NCBI GenBank assembly: GCA_977006965.1
Contig: OZ345369.1
Coordinates: 1,488,001 to 1,552,000 of the forward strand
Direction of reading: 5' to 3'
DNA: 64,000 nt
From: Phymatolithon calcareum
Taxonomy: Eukaryota > Rhodophyta > Florideophyceae > Hapalidiales
A program made the translations under genes and the position numbers. Of the stretch, positions 9,840 to 21,180 are shown in pieces. Numbering within the stretch: position 1 is the stretch's first letter; each line of letters opens with the position of its first letter. The notes beneath the pieces are model-generated. The model made no database searches and was not told the DNA's origin. It saw nothing but the letters and a program-made list of their open reading frames with translations.

Positions 9840-11534
9840 ATGGTAGCACCAGCGTCTGGAGAGGAAGCCCGGTCTGCTGAGACTCGTCCTCCGCGAAAAG
9901 GTCCGCTTCCTGTGACAGTTCTTAGCGGGTTTCTCGGCTCCGGGAAAACCTCGCTTCTTAAGCATATTCTGGCCAATGCCGGCGGATTGCGCATTGCGGC
10001 ACTGGTCAACGACGTATCCGCCGTAAATATTGATGGTTCGACCGTTCTTTCGCTCGGCAAGGCATGTGAGGTTGTTCAGCTCGAAAACGGATGTATTTGC
10101 TGCACCTTGCGTGACAACTTGCTCGATTCCCTGCTCAAACTCTCGCAAAACACTGCTATCGATTATTGCGTAGTCGAGTCCACGGGTGTCGCAGAGCCAA
10201 TGCCTGTTGCCGAAGTATTCGCATTAACAGCCGGCGATGCTGAGGACGTCAATGGGAATTATTTGGGTGACATTCCTTTGTCAAAGTTTGCTCGTCTTGA
10301 CACTATGGTCACTCTCGTCGACGCGAAAAACTTTCCTAGCGACCTCACCTCTCGTGAAAAGGTCCGCCAACGCTGGGGTAAAGACGCTGGAGATGACGAC
10401 GAGGCCGACCGTGATATTGCTGAAATTCTTGCTGGTCAACTCGAATTTGCCAACATTGTTATTGTGAACAAATGCGACCTTGTCTCAGAGGAGGATGCGA
10501 AACGTGTGTGTGCGGCGATTCGTGCGTTTAACGTCGACGCTGTTGTCGCCCGCGCTGAGCATGCCAAGATCTCGGTCGGATCAGTGGTTGATACAGGTGC
10601 CTTTTCGTTCGAGATGGCCGCATTGAGCAAGCGATGGTTGGCGGATCTGCGCGCCGATGAAGCAAATGACCCAGGGAATGTACGTGGAAACGTGCAGCAC
10701 GCGTCAGAACTAGAACATTTTGGCATTTTGTCCGCGGTGTACAGGAAACGACGGCCGTTTGACCCGAAGCGGTTCGCAGTGGCCGCGGTCAAATTTGCGA
10801 GGATGGGAATGGCTCTTTTGCGTAGTAAGGGATTTGTCTGGCTCGCGTCGAAGAACAACGGCTATGGCGAATGGAGTCAAGTAGGAGTTGTGTGGTCCCT
10901 TAATCCTGGTGGTCGATGGTTATGCGAAACGCCGCGTGATGAATGGCCATCACAGGATGAGGAGTTTGTGCAAAACGTGGAGAAAGATATGCACGAAGAC
11001 CCTGCAATTGGGGATCGGAGACAGGAGATGGTGTTCATCGGCCAAGCATTGCGGAAGGAAGAGATTTTTCACATTCTCGATGACTGCTTGCTAACTGATA
11101 AGGAGATGCAGGGCGGACCCGGCGAGTGGGCAAAGCTTGTGGATCCATTTGGGGAATGGGATTTCAGTCCGGAGAGCGAAAGTGACAGTGAAGTGGACGG
11201 TGATGATCCAGGTCGTACCGCCGCGAAAGAGGGAGATTATGTCGATGTGGAAATCGAGGACGCGACTGTGGCACCCGTGGTGCATAATAGTGCGGCTTTG
11301 GTTGAAGGCACCGTAATTGAGAAGACCGATGACAGCAGCGATATAAAGCGATCGCGCAGGCCAGAAAATAGGGATGGAGAAGATACCTCGCACAAGAACA
11401 ATCAGGGTAACCAGAGGAAACAAGTCGGTGAAGAAAGAAAGACAGCAAAGTTGTCTTCTTTATCTGAAAAACGGGTGGCAAGCGATGGTGAGGGCAGCGA
11501 TGGTACAGCAAGTAAGAAACGGAAGCTGGGATAG
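9840..11534 (+). CDS. CobW/COG0523-family GTPase with acidic, basic-ended tail
   Basis: A 564-aa single-exon G3E GTPase of the CobW type. These proteins bind metals such as zinc or cobalt and load them into clients in a GTP-dependent way. Visible motifs are Walker A GFLGSGKT (30-37), the metal motif CICC (85-88) in ENGCICCTLRDN, ESTGVAEP (113-120) and NKCD for guanine (210-213). A CobW C-terminal domain runs from about 285 to 425 (EHFGILSAVYRKRRPFDPKR). An extra tail of about 130 residues follows. It is rich in Asp/Glu and Ser and ends in KKRKLG, a possible nuclear signal, and it may carry regulatory phosphosites. The start is ATG 9840. The stop lies 60 bp from the stop of the convergent Cys-rich gene, so the 3' UTRs must overlap or be very short. 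The metal and client cannot be read from the sequence. Confidence 0.93.
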   Translation: MVAPASGEEARSAETRPPRKGPLPVTVLSGFLGSGKTSLLKHILANAGGLRIAALVNDVSAVNIDGSTVLSLGKACEVVQLENGCICCTLRDNLLDSLLKLSQNTAIDYCVVESTGVAEPMPVAEVFALTAGDAEDVNGNYLGDIPLSKFARLDTMVTLVDAKNFPSDLTSREKVRQRWGKDAGDDDEADRDIAEILAGQLEFANIVIVNKCDLVSEEDAKRVCAAIRAFNVDAVVARAEHAKISVGSVVDTGAFSFEMAALSKRWLADLRADEANDPGNVRGNVQHASELEHFGILSAVYRKRRPFDPKRFAVAAVKFARMGMALLRSKGFVWLASKNNGYGEWSQVGVVWSLNPGGRWLCETPRDEWPSQDEEFVQNVEKDMHEDPAIGDRRQEMVFIGQALRKEEIFHILDDCLLTDKEMQGGPGEWAKLVDPFGEWDFSPESESDSEVDGDDPGRTAAKEGDYVDVEIEDATVAPVVHNSAALVEGTVIEKTDDSSDIKRSRRPENRDGEDTSHKNNQGNQRKQVGEERKTAKLSSLSEKRVASDGEGSDGTASKKRKLG

Positions 11535-11594
11535 AAAATGTAAATCAAAAGGCAACCGATAATAATCCGGAGCGTCTATGCATCTTCAGAAAAT

Positions 11595-13676
11595 TCAGTA
11601 TTTAGGCGGCGCTCTCTCACAGACTCGTGTCTGACAATACTTTGGTTTGCAATCCTTCCTACCAGGCTTGTGGCACGTCTCCATCCTCTTCGCAGTCGTC
11701 AAACCGCACCTGTACTCCTTTGTCACCACCTTGTTGCACAGTTTCTTCGGACATGGCACCTTTTCCGTCACAGCTTTCTTGCACGGATATTTCACCAAAA
11801 CACCAACCATACATTTTCCCTTGCTCACTTTCTTCTTGCATTTTCCATGAACAGTCTTCTTCGTGAATCCACATTCGTACTTGACTGGTATCTTCTTCTT
11901 GCAAACCGTTGCGGCATGTCCTTTGCATGGCTTGTTGATGATTTCCTCGACATTCTTGGTACAAGTGCTGTCCACTTTCTTCCTACAGCCGGCCATCCTC
12001 GGACATCTGGACTTGAACTGCTCAGTCGTTTCGCATTTCGAGTCCTCTTCCACCCACACCTGCTTGAAGCATTTTTTCGTCCCGGATCTCACAACCTCTG
12101 CAATATTTGCGTCCTGTTCCTCATCTTCATCCTCATCAAGAGCAGACTCATCGCTTTCCCCGAGAAGCACTCTCTCCAGAGCATGCAGACTTTCGCGCAC
12201 ATTAAAGTCCATCATGCGCGCACCGACCTGCATATCGGTGGCCGAGCAAACGTACTCGTTGTGTGCAGCACAGAAATCGGCGAGTTCCAAATCCTCCTTG
12301 CGAGCATCCGTTCCTTTTCCGCAGAATCTACAGCACAGTTTGTTGCAGACTTCCGTATCGAAGAGGTCGCTCATCATCTGACACGCCGGTGGTGCGTTCT
12401 TGCATTCATCGGTACTGTCGTCCAACCCATTGTTGAGACAAGCGCAGGCTGTCTCGCCCTCTCTTGTAGTAGAGGAATCAGCAGGTTTCGGTACGAATTT
12501 CTTTGGTTTGACGGCAGACGGTGGGCTAGAGGAAGCGCTTGGAGATGGATTGGCAACAGATCGCGGCTTATATGTGTTGACAAACGGTGGCATGCTGCCA
12601 CTTGGAGTTGGCGTTATAGATGGCTTGGAGCTTGAGGAAGGGCTTGTAGATGGCTTGGAGCTTGAGGAAGGGCTTGCAGATGGCTTGGAGCTCGAAGATG
12701 GGCTAGCAGATGGCTCGGAGCTCGAAGATGGGCTCGCAGACGGGCTTTTGGCGGCGGGCAAGACAGCGTTACTTGGAGAGGAGCTTGGCGATGGCCAGGG
12801 TGAGGTTGAAAAGCCAGGAGTCCTACCGTATATCACCTTGTATGTCGGAGGGCCGGTAGATTGCGGCGTTGGCGAAGGGGTCTTCGGCTTGGGCGTGCGA
12901 CGCGGGAGAACTTCATTTTCTGGGGTGTTTTTCTTCGGTGTAAGAGAGACGGAAGAATCGCACTTGACTTCAATCCTCTTGAGGACCCTTTTCTTGCACG
13001 GTTTGTTGACCTTGCGTACTTTGAGACAGTCTTCCCACTTTGTGCAGATAGCACTGACAATTTTCTTGCACTTGTACTTTTTCGTCTTCTTGCCCTTCTT
13101 ACACTTAGTCTTCAGGGCCTTTTTGCAAGAATTGGAGCGAATCTCTCTTGTGCATGTTTTCTTGACCTTGATCTTCTTCTTGCATTTGTAAGTAATGATC
13201 TTCGGAGGGCATTTCCTCTTCTTCTTCACCGTCTTCTTGCAAGTGGTCTTCTTGATTCTCTTCCGAGTGCATGACTTTGTGCTCGAGCACGGCACCTTCT
13301 TCTTCACTTGTTTCTTGCACATTTTCGGCACTGGAACCCTCTTTTCGCAAGGATACGGCTCTCCGGGAATGTCGACACAGTCCTCGCCGCATCGACGCTT
13401 CACATTATGGCAGTACGTTCGTACCACGGGCACGGGTTCGTCGGCTTCGAGCTCAGAGGATTCGTTGTGTCGGGTGACAAAATGCTGAGCTGTGCGGCCT
13501 GGGGGTGCCACTGGTTCACTGGCTGTATCCTCCACGGGTGTGGTGGTGCGCAAGTGGAACAGTTGCGGTGGCAGGGCCGAAAGTGCATCGGAAATCGGAC
13601 TGTAGAAATAGCTCCTGGATGCTACCGTTCCAAAGAAGGTTACGATGCATAGCACGGACAAACGTTTCAGAAACAT
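11595..13676 (-). CDS. Secreted Cys/Lys-rich protein with Ser/Pro repeat linker
   Basis: A 693-aa single-exon protein that I do not recognise from any named family. It starts with a clear signal peptide (MFLKRLSVLCIVTFFGTVAS). Around residues 90-245 is a dense array of Cys spaced with Lys/Arg runs, in units such as CKKxVKKK, TCKKTVKKKRKC and YKCKK. Next is a Pro/Ser/Thr linker with four or more copies of a PSxSPSSSSKP unit. A second Cys-rich cassette with no Lys bias follows (ACACLNNGLDD, CCRFCGKG), then an acidic EDEDEEQD stretch. A second Cys/Lys array fills the last 150 residues (CKKKVSKGKC, PCKKAV, CNKVV). The layout suggests an extracellular, disulphide-linked, strongly basic protein, perhaps binding the acidic sulphated galactans of the cell wall. 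That function is inference. Confidence 0.78.
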   Translation of the reverse strand: MFLKRLSVLCIVTFFGTVASRSYFYSPISDALSALPPQLFHLRTTTPVEDTASEPVAPPGRTAQHFVTRHNESSELEADEPVPVVRTYCHNVKRRCGEDCVDIPGEPYPCEKRVPVPKMCKKQVKKKVPCSSTKSCTRKRIKKTTCKKTVKKKRKCPPKIITYKCKKKIKVKKTCTREIRSNSCKKALKTKCKKGKKTKKYKCKKIVSAICTKWEDCLKVRKVNKPCKKRVLKRIEVKCDSSVSLTPKKNTPENEVLPRRTPKPKTPSPTPQSTGPPTYKVIYGRTPGFSTSPWPSPSSSPSNAVLPAAKSPSASPSSSSEPSASPSSSSKPSASPSSSSKPSTSPSSSSKPSITPTPSGSMPPFVNTYKPRSVANPSPSASSSPPSAVKPKKFVPKPADSSTTREGETACACLNNGLDDSTDECKNAPPACQMMSDLFDTEVCNKLCCRFCGKGTDARKEDLELADFCAAHNEYVCSATDMQVGARMMDFNVRESLHALERVLLGESDESALDEDEDEEQDANIAEVVRSGTKKCFKQVWVEEDSKCETTEQFKSRCPRMAGCRKKVDSTCTKNVEEIINKPCKGHAATVCKKKIPVKYECGFTKKTVHGKCKKKVSKGKCMVGVLVKYPCKKAVTEKVPCPKKLCNKVVTKEYRCGLTTAKRMETCHKPGRKDCKPKYCQTRVCERAPPKY
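12617..12742. repeat. 36-bp coding tandem repeat (Ser/Pro linker)
   Basis: About 3.5 copies of a 36-bp unit beginning gatggcttggagcttgag. It encodes the PSxSPSSSSKP linker of the secreted Cys/Lys-rich protein on the minus strand. The copies differ by a few bases, and copy number is likely to vary between strains. Confidence 0.85.
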
Positions 13677-14495
13677 TTCGAGAGTCGATGGGAAGGAAAC
13701 TCAGGGTTCGCTACGAGGCTGAAGCGACCAGCAGTGAAGCGAATGTGGAGGAAAGGAGATATTATACTTTCTGCGACCGCAACTTTTAAGTGGACTATCT
13801 GTGTTTGCCAAAGTGGAGAAGCCGTCGTGAGTTTGAGAGGTCTTGGAGGAATTGTATCATGCGCCATGGTACGTTTTTGAGCGCACTCGGACATTGAAGA
13901 GGCTGAAATAGTAATAGTAATTAATCGGAATTTGCGCGCGAAGGGAGTGGGCGCCTTTGCGGTGGGGTAAATTCAAGTGAAGGTAATAACCTTTCGAGGT
14001 AAATGCAAAAAATTATTCTTGGTTGTTATCGTATTGTTTTAACAGCGCAAAGAGGCAGGAGTTGGCACCGCCCTTGTTTGATCCGTCTTGCAATCCAATG
14101 GTCTCTTGTTTCGTTAAGGCGTCGGGACTCTTCTAAATTCTCATCATAAACTGAAAGGCGGAATTTGAGGAATATGTGAAAGGGAAAGAGAGAATTGACA
14201 GCGCTTCAGGCGCCATTTGGCACCTGCAGTGGAATGCTATTGAGCGCTGAGTTCAGCATACAAGAACACGTACGAATATTGTAGGAGGCTGAATTTTGAT
14301 CAAATAGTCATCTACTTCACTCTTTCTCAAAGGACGCGAAGTTCTCAAAAATGATAGCTCCGGACCAGCAAAATAGTCTTTGACATCGTCAAAAAAGAAA
14401 AGGTGATAATGAAGCTCTTTGCTTGTATAGGACTGACACTACTGCATGATTTTTCAGCAGTTCATTAGCGTTCCCAGAAGATGTAACGCAATCCA

Positions 14496-15044
14496 CAACT
14501 ATCAATTAACATAATGTTCTGATACCACGCTCAAAGAACATTACCTAACCGTTTGCAAACTCATTCGCGGGCATGATTGCGTTACATTTGGTACTCTTGT
14601 GGAGGCTAAAGAGATTAAGTTCCAGGCCCTTTTAAAAATGTCTATGAACCTAATACGCTCCTACAACGCAAGCTCGTCGCTATCTGCATTGGAAACAGGA
14701 GATGGTGCAGCCAAAGGTTCGTCGCCCAAAGTTTCCAAGGACTTTGATGTACCGCCGTTCCGAAACGATGGTGCAGATTTACAGCGGCACGTCAAGATCC
14801 TTGGAAACTTTGGGCGACGAACCTTTGGCTGCACCATCTCCTGTGTCCAATGCAGATAGCGACGAGCTCGCGTTGTACGAACGCAGTATGGTCATAGACG
14901 TTTTTTTAAAAAGGCCTGAGACTTAACCTCTTAGCCTCCACAAGAGTACCATATGTAACGCAATCGTGCTCACCAAGGTGTTTGCAAAAGGATAGGTAAT
15001 GTTCTTCGAGCGCGGCATTAGAATATAGTGTTAGTTGATAGTTG
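14496..15044. repeat. Long imperfect inverted repeat (foldback element)
   Basis: Two arms of about 260 nt face each other around a loop of about 20 nt near 14770. The outer ends pair as caactatcaattaac (14496) with gttagttgatagttg (15030). Inner blocks pair almost perfectly, for example ggtgcagccaaaggttcgtc with its complement near 14811-14833, and tggtactcttgtggaggcta with the complement near 14932. Pairing is weaker in some stretches, so the element is not new. It has no transposase. It is either a foldback/MITE-type element or the source of a long hairpin RNA. Confidence 0.88.
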
Positions 15045-15735
15045 AGTTCCGCTTGTCCCCTCCATCCTCGAGGTCTCTGGACATCGGGATTTTATGATGT
15101 AGTGATTCTAGTCGATTCACTTTTCGTACTATTCACATTGAGTCACAGTCTACAGTCGTGATTCTTCCCAATAATAGTATCATATTACTGAGATTGGGGA
15201 TATTTGATGATTTTATTTTGAGAGCTCCCAAAGCCTCACCTTGGAGTAACGGGGCAGCTCTTGCGATAATCTCTAAGCTAAAGTCCTCTGGCTACTCAAA
15301 ACGATCTTAATTCGTAATTCTCTCCCAACAAGAGCTCCTGTGAGTCTCTTGCACTCTCAATTTCTGTACTCATCTTCGACGCCGCTAGAGTACGTTGTAA
15401 GGCGACTAGTTCGATCACCGCGGTAATCCCACAGTAGGCACCCAATACTGATATTACTGAGATTGTGCTCAAGGCCACAATCTCACATCCATGTCATTTG
15501 ATTCAACATAGATGAGAGGAAAATGCTAATCCTCAATTCTCTTTCAGTATTACAGGAAACAGCAATCCTACATCACGAGTCCAAAGCATCATGCGCCGTA
15601 ACAAAGACCTACGACCATCAAAAGTCGTGTCCAATTGTTCTGCATGTAAGCGGATTTTGTCTCAGTACGGCATAGTTCGGCTATTTTTCCATGAAGCTTG
15701 TAGGGGCTGTCTGTCAGCTATCCGTATGACTCATG

Positions 15736-15773
15736 TAGCTCTTCATTTCTTCCGAATGGGAAATGAAGAGCTA
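15736..15773. repeat. 14-bp hairpin
   Basis: Arms tagctcttcatttc and gaaatgaagagcta with a 10-nt loop. It lies in the gene-poor gap. No T-run follows that would suggest a polymerase III transcript. Confidence 0.8.
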
Positions 15774-16899
15774 TACGTACTAGCAATTCGAATAACTCAT
15801 CCATAAGAGTTGTGACTGATCATCATGCTGCTCACATGTACGTTTATGATGCGAACGCTCATGTAGGCCAATTCGATTAACGTTATTGAGCATTCGCGAA
15901 TCTCTCTAACTTGCCAGGATTGGTAGATATGCTCTGTGACTTAAGCAGGAACAAATGCTCAGTTTTCTTAAAGAGCTGTCCCGTCCCCCCAGAGTCACAT
16001 GTAGCCATCGACCTCGCAAGTGCTTGATGTCACCCGGTATGCAATTGCTGGCTTCGAGACTCACAAAGAGAGTCAAGCGCGTACTTCTTTTCTACATGCT
16101 AGTGCTGGACGCTCTTAACGGATCTGCACTGCTCTCTTACAAAAGGAAGCCCTGGTTCCCCCATAAAGATCTATCTTCCGCAGCATTGTTTCAAAGTATG
16201 TGCCCGAATTCGTCACCTGTATTTCTTCAAGAGTAACAGCGCCGAAGGAAAAGACGCCCTCAAGAGGTTTCTCAGCTCACATTGATTTTTTCACATCTGC
16301 AGTAGTTGCATAGGTATTCCTTCAATGTTCCAATTGCTGACAAACTGCCTTCCCGGGAGTACTCACTACACTGTGAACATCCTGCCTTCTCTGGTCCACT
16401 CGTCGCCGACACCGCGTCGACAGTGATAATTCTTCCGCAAGCAACGTCGATATCTTAGGCGAGACCGAGGAATTTTCTCTGCACAATTGTCCAAAAGTAT
16501 GTCCTGTCCTGAGGGAATGATCTACGATATTCAACATTTCGTCAACTGCATTGGAAGGCATAGAATATGGTCTATTCGTTCATTCGTACTGGCGGTTCCC
16601 CGAACGGAGCAAGTAGGGTTTTCTTGAGAAAATCTGTACTAAACAATGTATTTTGGAGTCAGTGTCCAAATTGAGCTCATGGCATTCCAGAGATACCTCG
16701 TCACCGGGAAAATGACAAAGGAGATGGAATACGAATGTAAGAATTACTCGAGCCCAAACTGCGAGGGAAATGAGAAGCAAAGAAGAACTGACTGTATAGC
16801 TAATGGCGAGGATTACGAGAAGCGGCCCTGTTACTCGCAGCTTATGAGGCTTTGCGAGGTTCTAAAATAAAGCTAACAAATATCCCCGCCAGCAGGGTA

Positions 16900-17065
16900 T
16901 TGAGAACATAACTTTCTTGCAGTTTATCTCGTCGTTACTGAGATCTAGGGCAAGTTGCTCGTCTATTCCCGGTACGCCAACAATGATTGGTTATGTGGAG
17001 TTGGACTGACGCATTGTAGCAGCACCTGGCGGACCAGGGGATGCTCGTCCATTCTTGGGCACGTT
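16900..17065 (+). repeat. Dispersed repeat, copy A
   Basis: Shares spaced blocks in the same order with 22235-22400, the clearest being ctgacgcattgtagca followed by (g/c)cacctggcg-type sequence and cccattctt. The copies are diverged, with several substitutions per 20 bp. No coding content is evident. Confidence 0.6.
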
Positions 17066-17092
17066 ATATTAACGTGTCCAAGAATGGACGAG
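17044..17092. repeat. 23-bp hairpin inside a dispersed repeat
   Basis: ctcgtccattcttgggcacg pairs with cgtgtccaagaatggacgag around a very short loop (tatt region), with one mismatch. The left arm also belongs to the repeat shared with 22235-22400, where the hairpin is absent. It therefore arose inside this copy. Confidence 0.8.
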
Positions 17093-18357
17093 GTATAAAT
17101 ACCTCGTCAACCGTAAGCTTGCAGCCTGGGCTATACGTGCATGCTTCTCAGGGTTTTAGTGCTGGGTAGACATGGAAGCAAGAATAGCAAATGTTCCCCA
17201 AGGTAGTCAAATAAATCACCAAGCACTCCTCGCAGCATGACACAGCGAGAGTGCGTATTGTCTGTGATCCCGCCTCCTTGCACAGCCGTCCGGGCCAGAG
17301 GTGCATCGCATCCAATGTAACAGTAGGAGCAGGGAAAACAGGAAGATAGGTCATCTAGATTCAGCCAGGGTTCGAAATCTGTTATCCGGCATGTCACGAT
17401 TAAAACTGGCCTTCAGTGCGTGTCTAATATGCCTAGTGAAGTTTTCTCGACTGGCGAGAACAGTCATCTAGTCGAAGCAAACGTGCGAGGCGGCGTAAAA
17501 CCCGGTTTCTACATCACGATATTAGCCTTTTTCCATAGTTTAGAGTATCGTTTCCGGGGTTGCAGTAAGTGCTGTCACTTTTTTGCTGATTCGGCGTGCC
17601 ATAACTTCACGGAGGCATCAAGTGCAAATGCTAGGAAAAATATGCACTAGGGAGTGTGCGGTCCCCCCAAGCATGCTGCTCTCGTTGTCCAGGCAAAAAC
17701 GCATTCATTCTAGTCTGTAAGATTGAGCGACATCGTGGATAGACGTATTAAACAATGCTGTACAGTAACAATCTCTCACGGCACGTTCTTACAATGTTTG
17801 GTTTAATGGTGTCAATTAAATTTTAATTTTTAAAAAAAATTACATTTTCAATACTACACGATCAGCCAATACAGGAAAATTTCATATTACTGTATTGTCG
17901 AGCGTATTTACAGTAGGCACTCGTGTTTGGAGTGTTGACACTCATGCCCTCTGTTGGATCCAATCTCATCGGGGGATTGGATCTCTTGTCACATATTACA
18001 CGTTACCCTACCGGAGGCTACGTGGGCAGACTCAACGAAATAACAGAAATTCACAGGCTCCACACACTTCCCGCGATCTTCAGAGAGCGTCGAGGTCCCA
18101 ATGTTGAAGGAGCGGACCATGAAACTAAGTGTGGTTTGCCGTCGTCTCACAACGCGTTTCGCCTCAGAAAATCGCTCCAGTGTCGCGCACAGGGCCACGA
18201 TAAGTTGACTTTACGATTTGCGTCGACGCGATCGAAGCGCAGAATGCATTTGAAACCGTTTACGCGTGCGGTCGATCTAAGGGTAAAGAAGCAATGCGTT
18301 TGCAAAGGTATCAAAAGCTTTTAAAAAATAAATGTGTCCTCCCTCGACAACGCGCAT

Positions 18358-19152
18358 CTACGAGAGAAGCGCATGAACGGAAACCCGTTCCGCCGCCTTA
18401 ACTTTCGGCTTATCCCCCTCGTCCGTCTTAATCTGTTGTGGAATACCGAAATCGCGAATAACAACCGGTGTATCCGGCTGACGAGGTCCCTCAAGTCCTG
18501 GCTGTTCCTTAAGAATAAGCGGTTCCACCGGATACTGCGGCGTAAGCGGTTCGGTTGTTTGTCCCTGTGTGTCCGATTCCATGGGTGTCGGTTTCTGCGG
18601 CTCTGCGACCTCCATCTCGTCATCGCACTCATCGTAATCATCCTCATCGTCTTCATGCTTCTGCGCCGTTACAGAGACGACGACAGATGGTGTAGGCGGC
18701 GGCGGCGGAGATAGTTGTGCATGTGTACTGGTTTCATCCTCGTCCTCCTTCAGCAACTGGCGTGGAGCGCGCGGTCGTTTCGGACGACCCACTACAGATG
18801 CACGAGCTTCCGCACCGGTGACAATTGCGTTTGCACGTGGACGTTTTGCACGGCGTACAGGCGGTGCATTCGGATCATCCAATGCAGGGACTGCGTTTAG
18901 AATAGCTCTCAGAAAGTCAAACTGTACATTCTGAGTGACGGAATGTTTAAGATGTTGCGGTGTAACAGTTTTAGTTCTGCGTGCCAGTGCGACAGCGGCT
19001 GCATCACGCAACACGTCCTCCATCATACATTCCAACGCCTTTGCGACAAGGACCGGGGTAGCAGTAGCGATCTTGCCGACATCGTCATCACTCTGCATCA
19101 TTTTCTTAATACGTGCAACAGGAAATGCAGTAGTACCCTTCCGACGTCCCAT
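18358..19152 (-). CDS. NC2-alpha / DRAP1-like histone-fold transcription co-regulator
   Basis: A 264-aa protein from ATG 19152 (the frame continues upstream without an ATG). Residues 10-85 form an NC2-alpha histone fold: FPVARIKKMMQSDDDVGKIA, then VLVAKALECMMEDVL, then TKTVTPQHLKHSV. NC2-alpha pairs with NC2-beta (Dr1), clamps TBP on DNA and represses or retunes TATA promoters. After the fold come basic patches (RRAKRPRAN, GRPKRPRAPRQ) that can serve as nuclear signals. A long low-complexity tail rich in Asp/Glu, Pro and Gln follows and is variable in this family. CBF/NF-YC and CHRAC subunits share the fold, but the KKMMQ and KHSV details favour NC2-alpha. No intron is seen. Confidence 0.86.
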   Translation of the reverse strand: MGRRKGTTAFPVARIKKMMQSDDDVGKIATATPVLVAKALECMMEDVLRDAAAVALARRTKTVTPQHLKHSVTQNVQFDFLRAILNAVPALDDPNAPPVRRAKRPRANAIVTGAEARASVVGRPKRPRAPRQLLKEDEDETSTHAQLSPPPPPTPSVVVSVTAQKHEDDEDDYDECDDEMEVAEPQKPTPMESDTQGQTTEPLTPQYPVEPLILKEQPGLEGPRQPDTPVVIRDFGIPQQIKTDEGDKPKVKAAERVSVHALLS

Positions 19153-20406
19153 GTTGATACACTCCTTCAATCGATAACCCTAAATGAATGGGTAGAAGGT
19201 GGGCGTCTTCTTCGTGAAGGAAGAAGTACTGTAAGACACGCCACCTTGAGAGTGGGGATAGTGGGCCGCGGGGCGTAGGGATGCGAAAACGTGGACGGGT
19301 GGGAACTGGTGGCGGATGGCGGGCACTGGTTTGAGAGGTGCCCTGATACGGGTGCGTAAGATGGGAAGTTGCTCACGTGCAACTTTTATAGCAGCTTGGC
19401 GACGGTGCAGGTTTGAGTGCGTGGGGCGGGTTTCAAATGGCGGGTGTGGGGGCGTGTTGGAAACTGTGGCCAATGAGGAGAGAACAGGTGGGATGTGCAG
19501 GAGGGCATACGAAATTGAATACGGAATTTTGCCCTTTTTGTAATGGCTGATTGTGAATCTAGGGGATTTTGATGTTTTAGAGTAAAATTTTTAGGGGGAA
19601 GAGACGCGGTGGCCCCCCGTGGAAGGGAGATGTGCCCCATGAGAGCGCGATGTGGACCATTGGCTGATGAAAGCATGGAGTCCGTTTTTAGAACGTGTTT
19701 TCGGAACAGATGGTGCAAGGCACACGAGCAACAGAATGGAAAAGTCGTGTGTGTGTTGAGGTTGTCAATCTACTCTATCTGTTCGTTCTTGGTCGGTCGG
19801 AAGGGAACCCTTCGAGTGCGCCCTATTGCTTGCTGATTGCACTATACAGTGTAGAATGGTCGACAAAAAATTGACTGACTGAACATTGGTGCAACAGTCC
19901 CTCGGACCATGCATGCAGGATTAGTGGACCGGAATCTCGAACATTGTGTTGGAGGTCTTGCACGGCGAGGTGTAGGGCTGAAATTTTGAATGATAATAAT
20001 CGATTATTATGTGGCGGGGAAGTAGACATAAACTTTGACTACGTATGATCGTGGAATAGGGGCAAATTGATTGCTACGAAGAATTTTTTTGTGTTCGAGT
20101 TATTCCAAAAATCAATCACTGCCTGCCCTGCTGGAGTGTTGTATTGTAGGAGGCAGAGTAAGGTACAACATGAACGAAACGAAAGAACGAAATTTGCTGT
20201 GAACAGCAGGTGAACAGAATGCAAACTGTGGTTGGTGTGGCCAGTTTCGCTTTGAAACGAGTCACGTTCATTTAGTGCACGTTCGGGGGGCACGACCTCG
20301 CCGGTCGACAAGCAAGTTCCGTGCCGATGACTGTCGTATCGTTGCGTGTGTTTAATTTTTCCCGCAATGGAAGTAGACTCAGCATGTGCCCTGTTGTGAT
20401 GGATTG

Positions 20407-20443
20407 CCATGCCATCTTTATAATGATTATAAAGATGGCATGG
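20407..20443. repeat. Perfect 17-bp hairpin
   Basis: Arms ccatgccatctttataa and ttataaagatggcatgg, with a 3-nt loop (tga). Confidence 0.85.
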
Positions 20444-21145
20444 ACTATATATTATAGTAATATGTGCAAAGTGGGTACCGGACTAATTTTTAAAAATTAG
20501 GAGTGTTAGCCGGGTAGCAACACCTGATCAACTACTGTACAGTATTACAATGTGGTCATGTGTTGCCAAGTGCGGCAGCCCACAGATTCTCGTACCACGT
20601 CTCTATCTCTTCTTTTTCTCAATCTTATAAAATACGAGACGTATCGTATGCGTGCATGACCAGACTTGCGGTATTGTACATTACTGTATTTCGTTCAAAA
20701 AATTAGGGAACTCAAGTGACAAACCGCAAACGTGCTTTCGGATCTCACAACGGGAACAAATTTTCCTTAATACAGCATTAATGTTGTATTATCAATATTC
20801 AGAACTCTTCTCAGCAGCAGCGCTGTCCTTTGGACACTACAGTGTTTCCACTTTGTATCCCACCCCACACCTTGCCGCCGTAGCTTGCAAACCATCAGGG
20901 ACATACTTTACTGTATCTGCCAGCACTTGTGTCCTCTTGCTATATTCACTGCAGCTACGGCTGCAGAATAGGTGACGTACCAAGCTCTGGTACTGTAGGG
21001 GCCGCCGCCTGTTTGCCATAGAAAGTAGAAATATTCGACTAACTTACACACACGTGGGCCTATTGGGCGGAATATAGAAACTGCTAGTACTGTACGTTAC
21101 ATACAGTACATTAGAATATTCAGTTAGCCCAAACATACTGTGTTT

Positions 21146-21180
21146 CATCAGCTTCTATTCGTGATGAATAGAAGCTGATG
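21146..21180. repeat. Perfect 15-bp hairpin
   Basis: Arms catcagcttctattc and gaatagaagctgatg, with a 5-nt loop. Confidence 0.85.

Larger units (their letters stand above)
13677..18357. other. Gene-poor gap with repeats
   Basis: 4.7 kb with no recognisable coding region. It contains a ~550-bp foldback (14496-15044), short hairpins (15736-15773 and 17044-17092) and one copy of a dispersed repeat (about 16900-17065). The small open frames in it show no family similarity that I can see. Confidence 0.6.

Noticed and set aside
11670-12635. 321-aa plus-strand frame opposite the Cys/Lys-rich gene
   Set aside because: No ATG-led domain or family motif. It arises from the skewed codons of the secreted protein.
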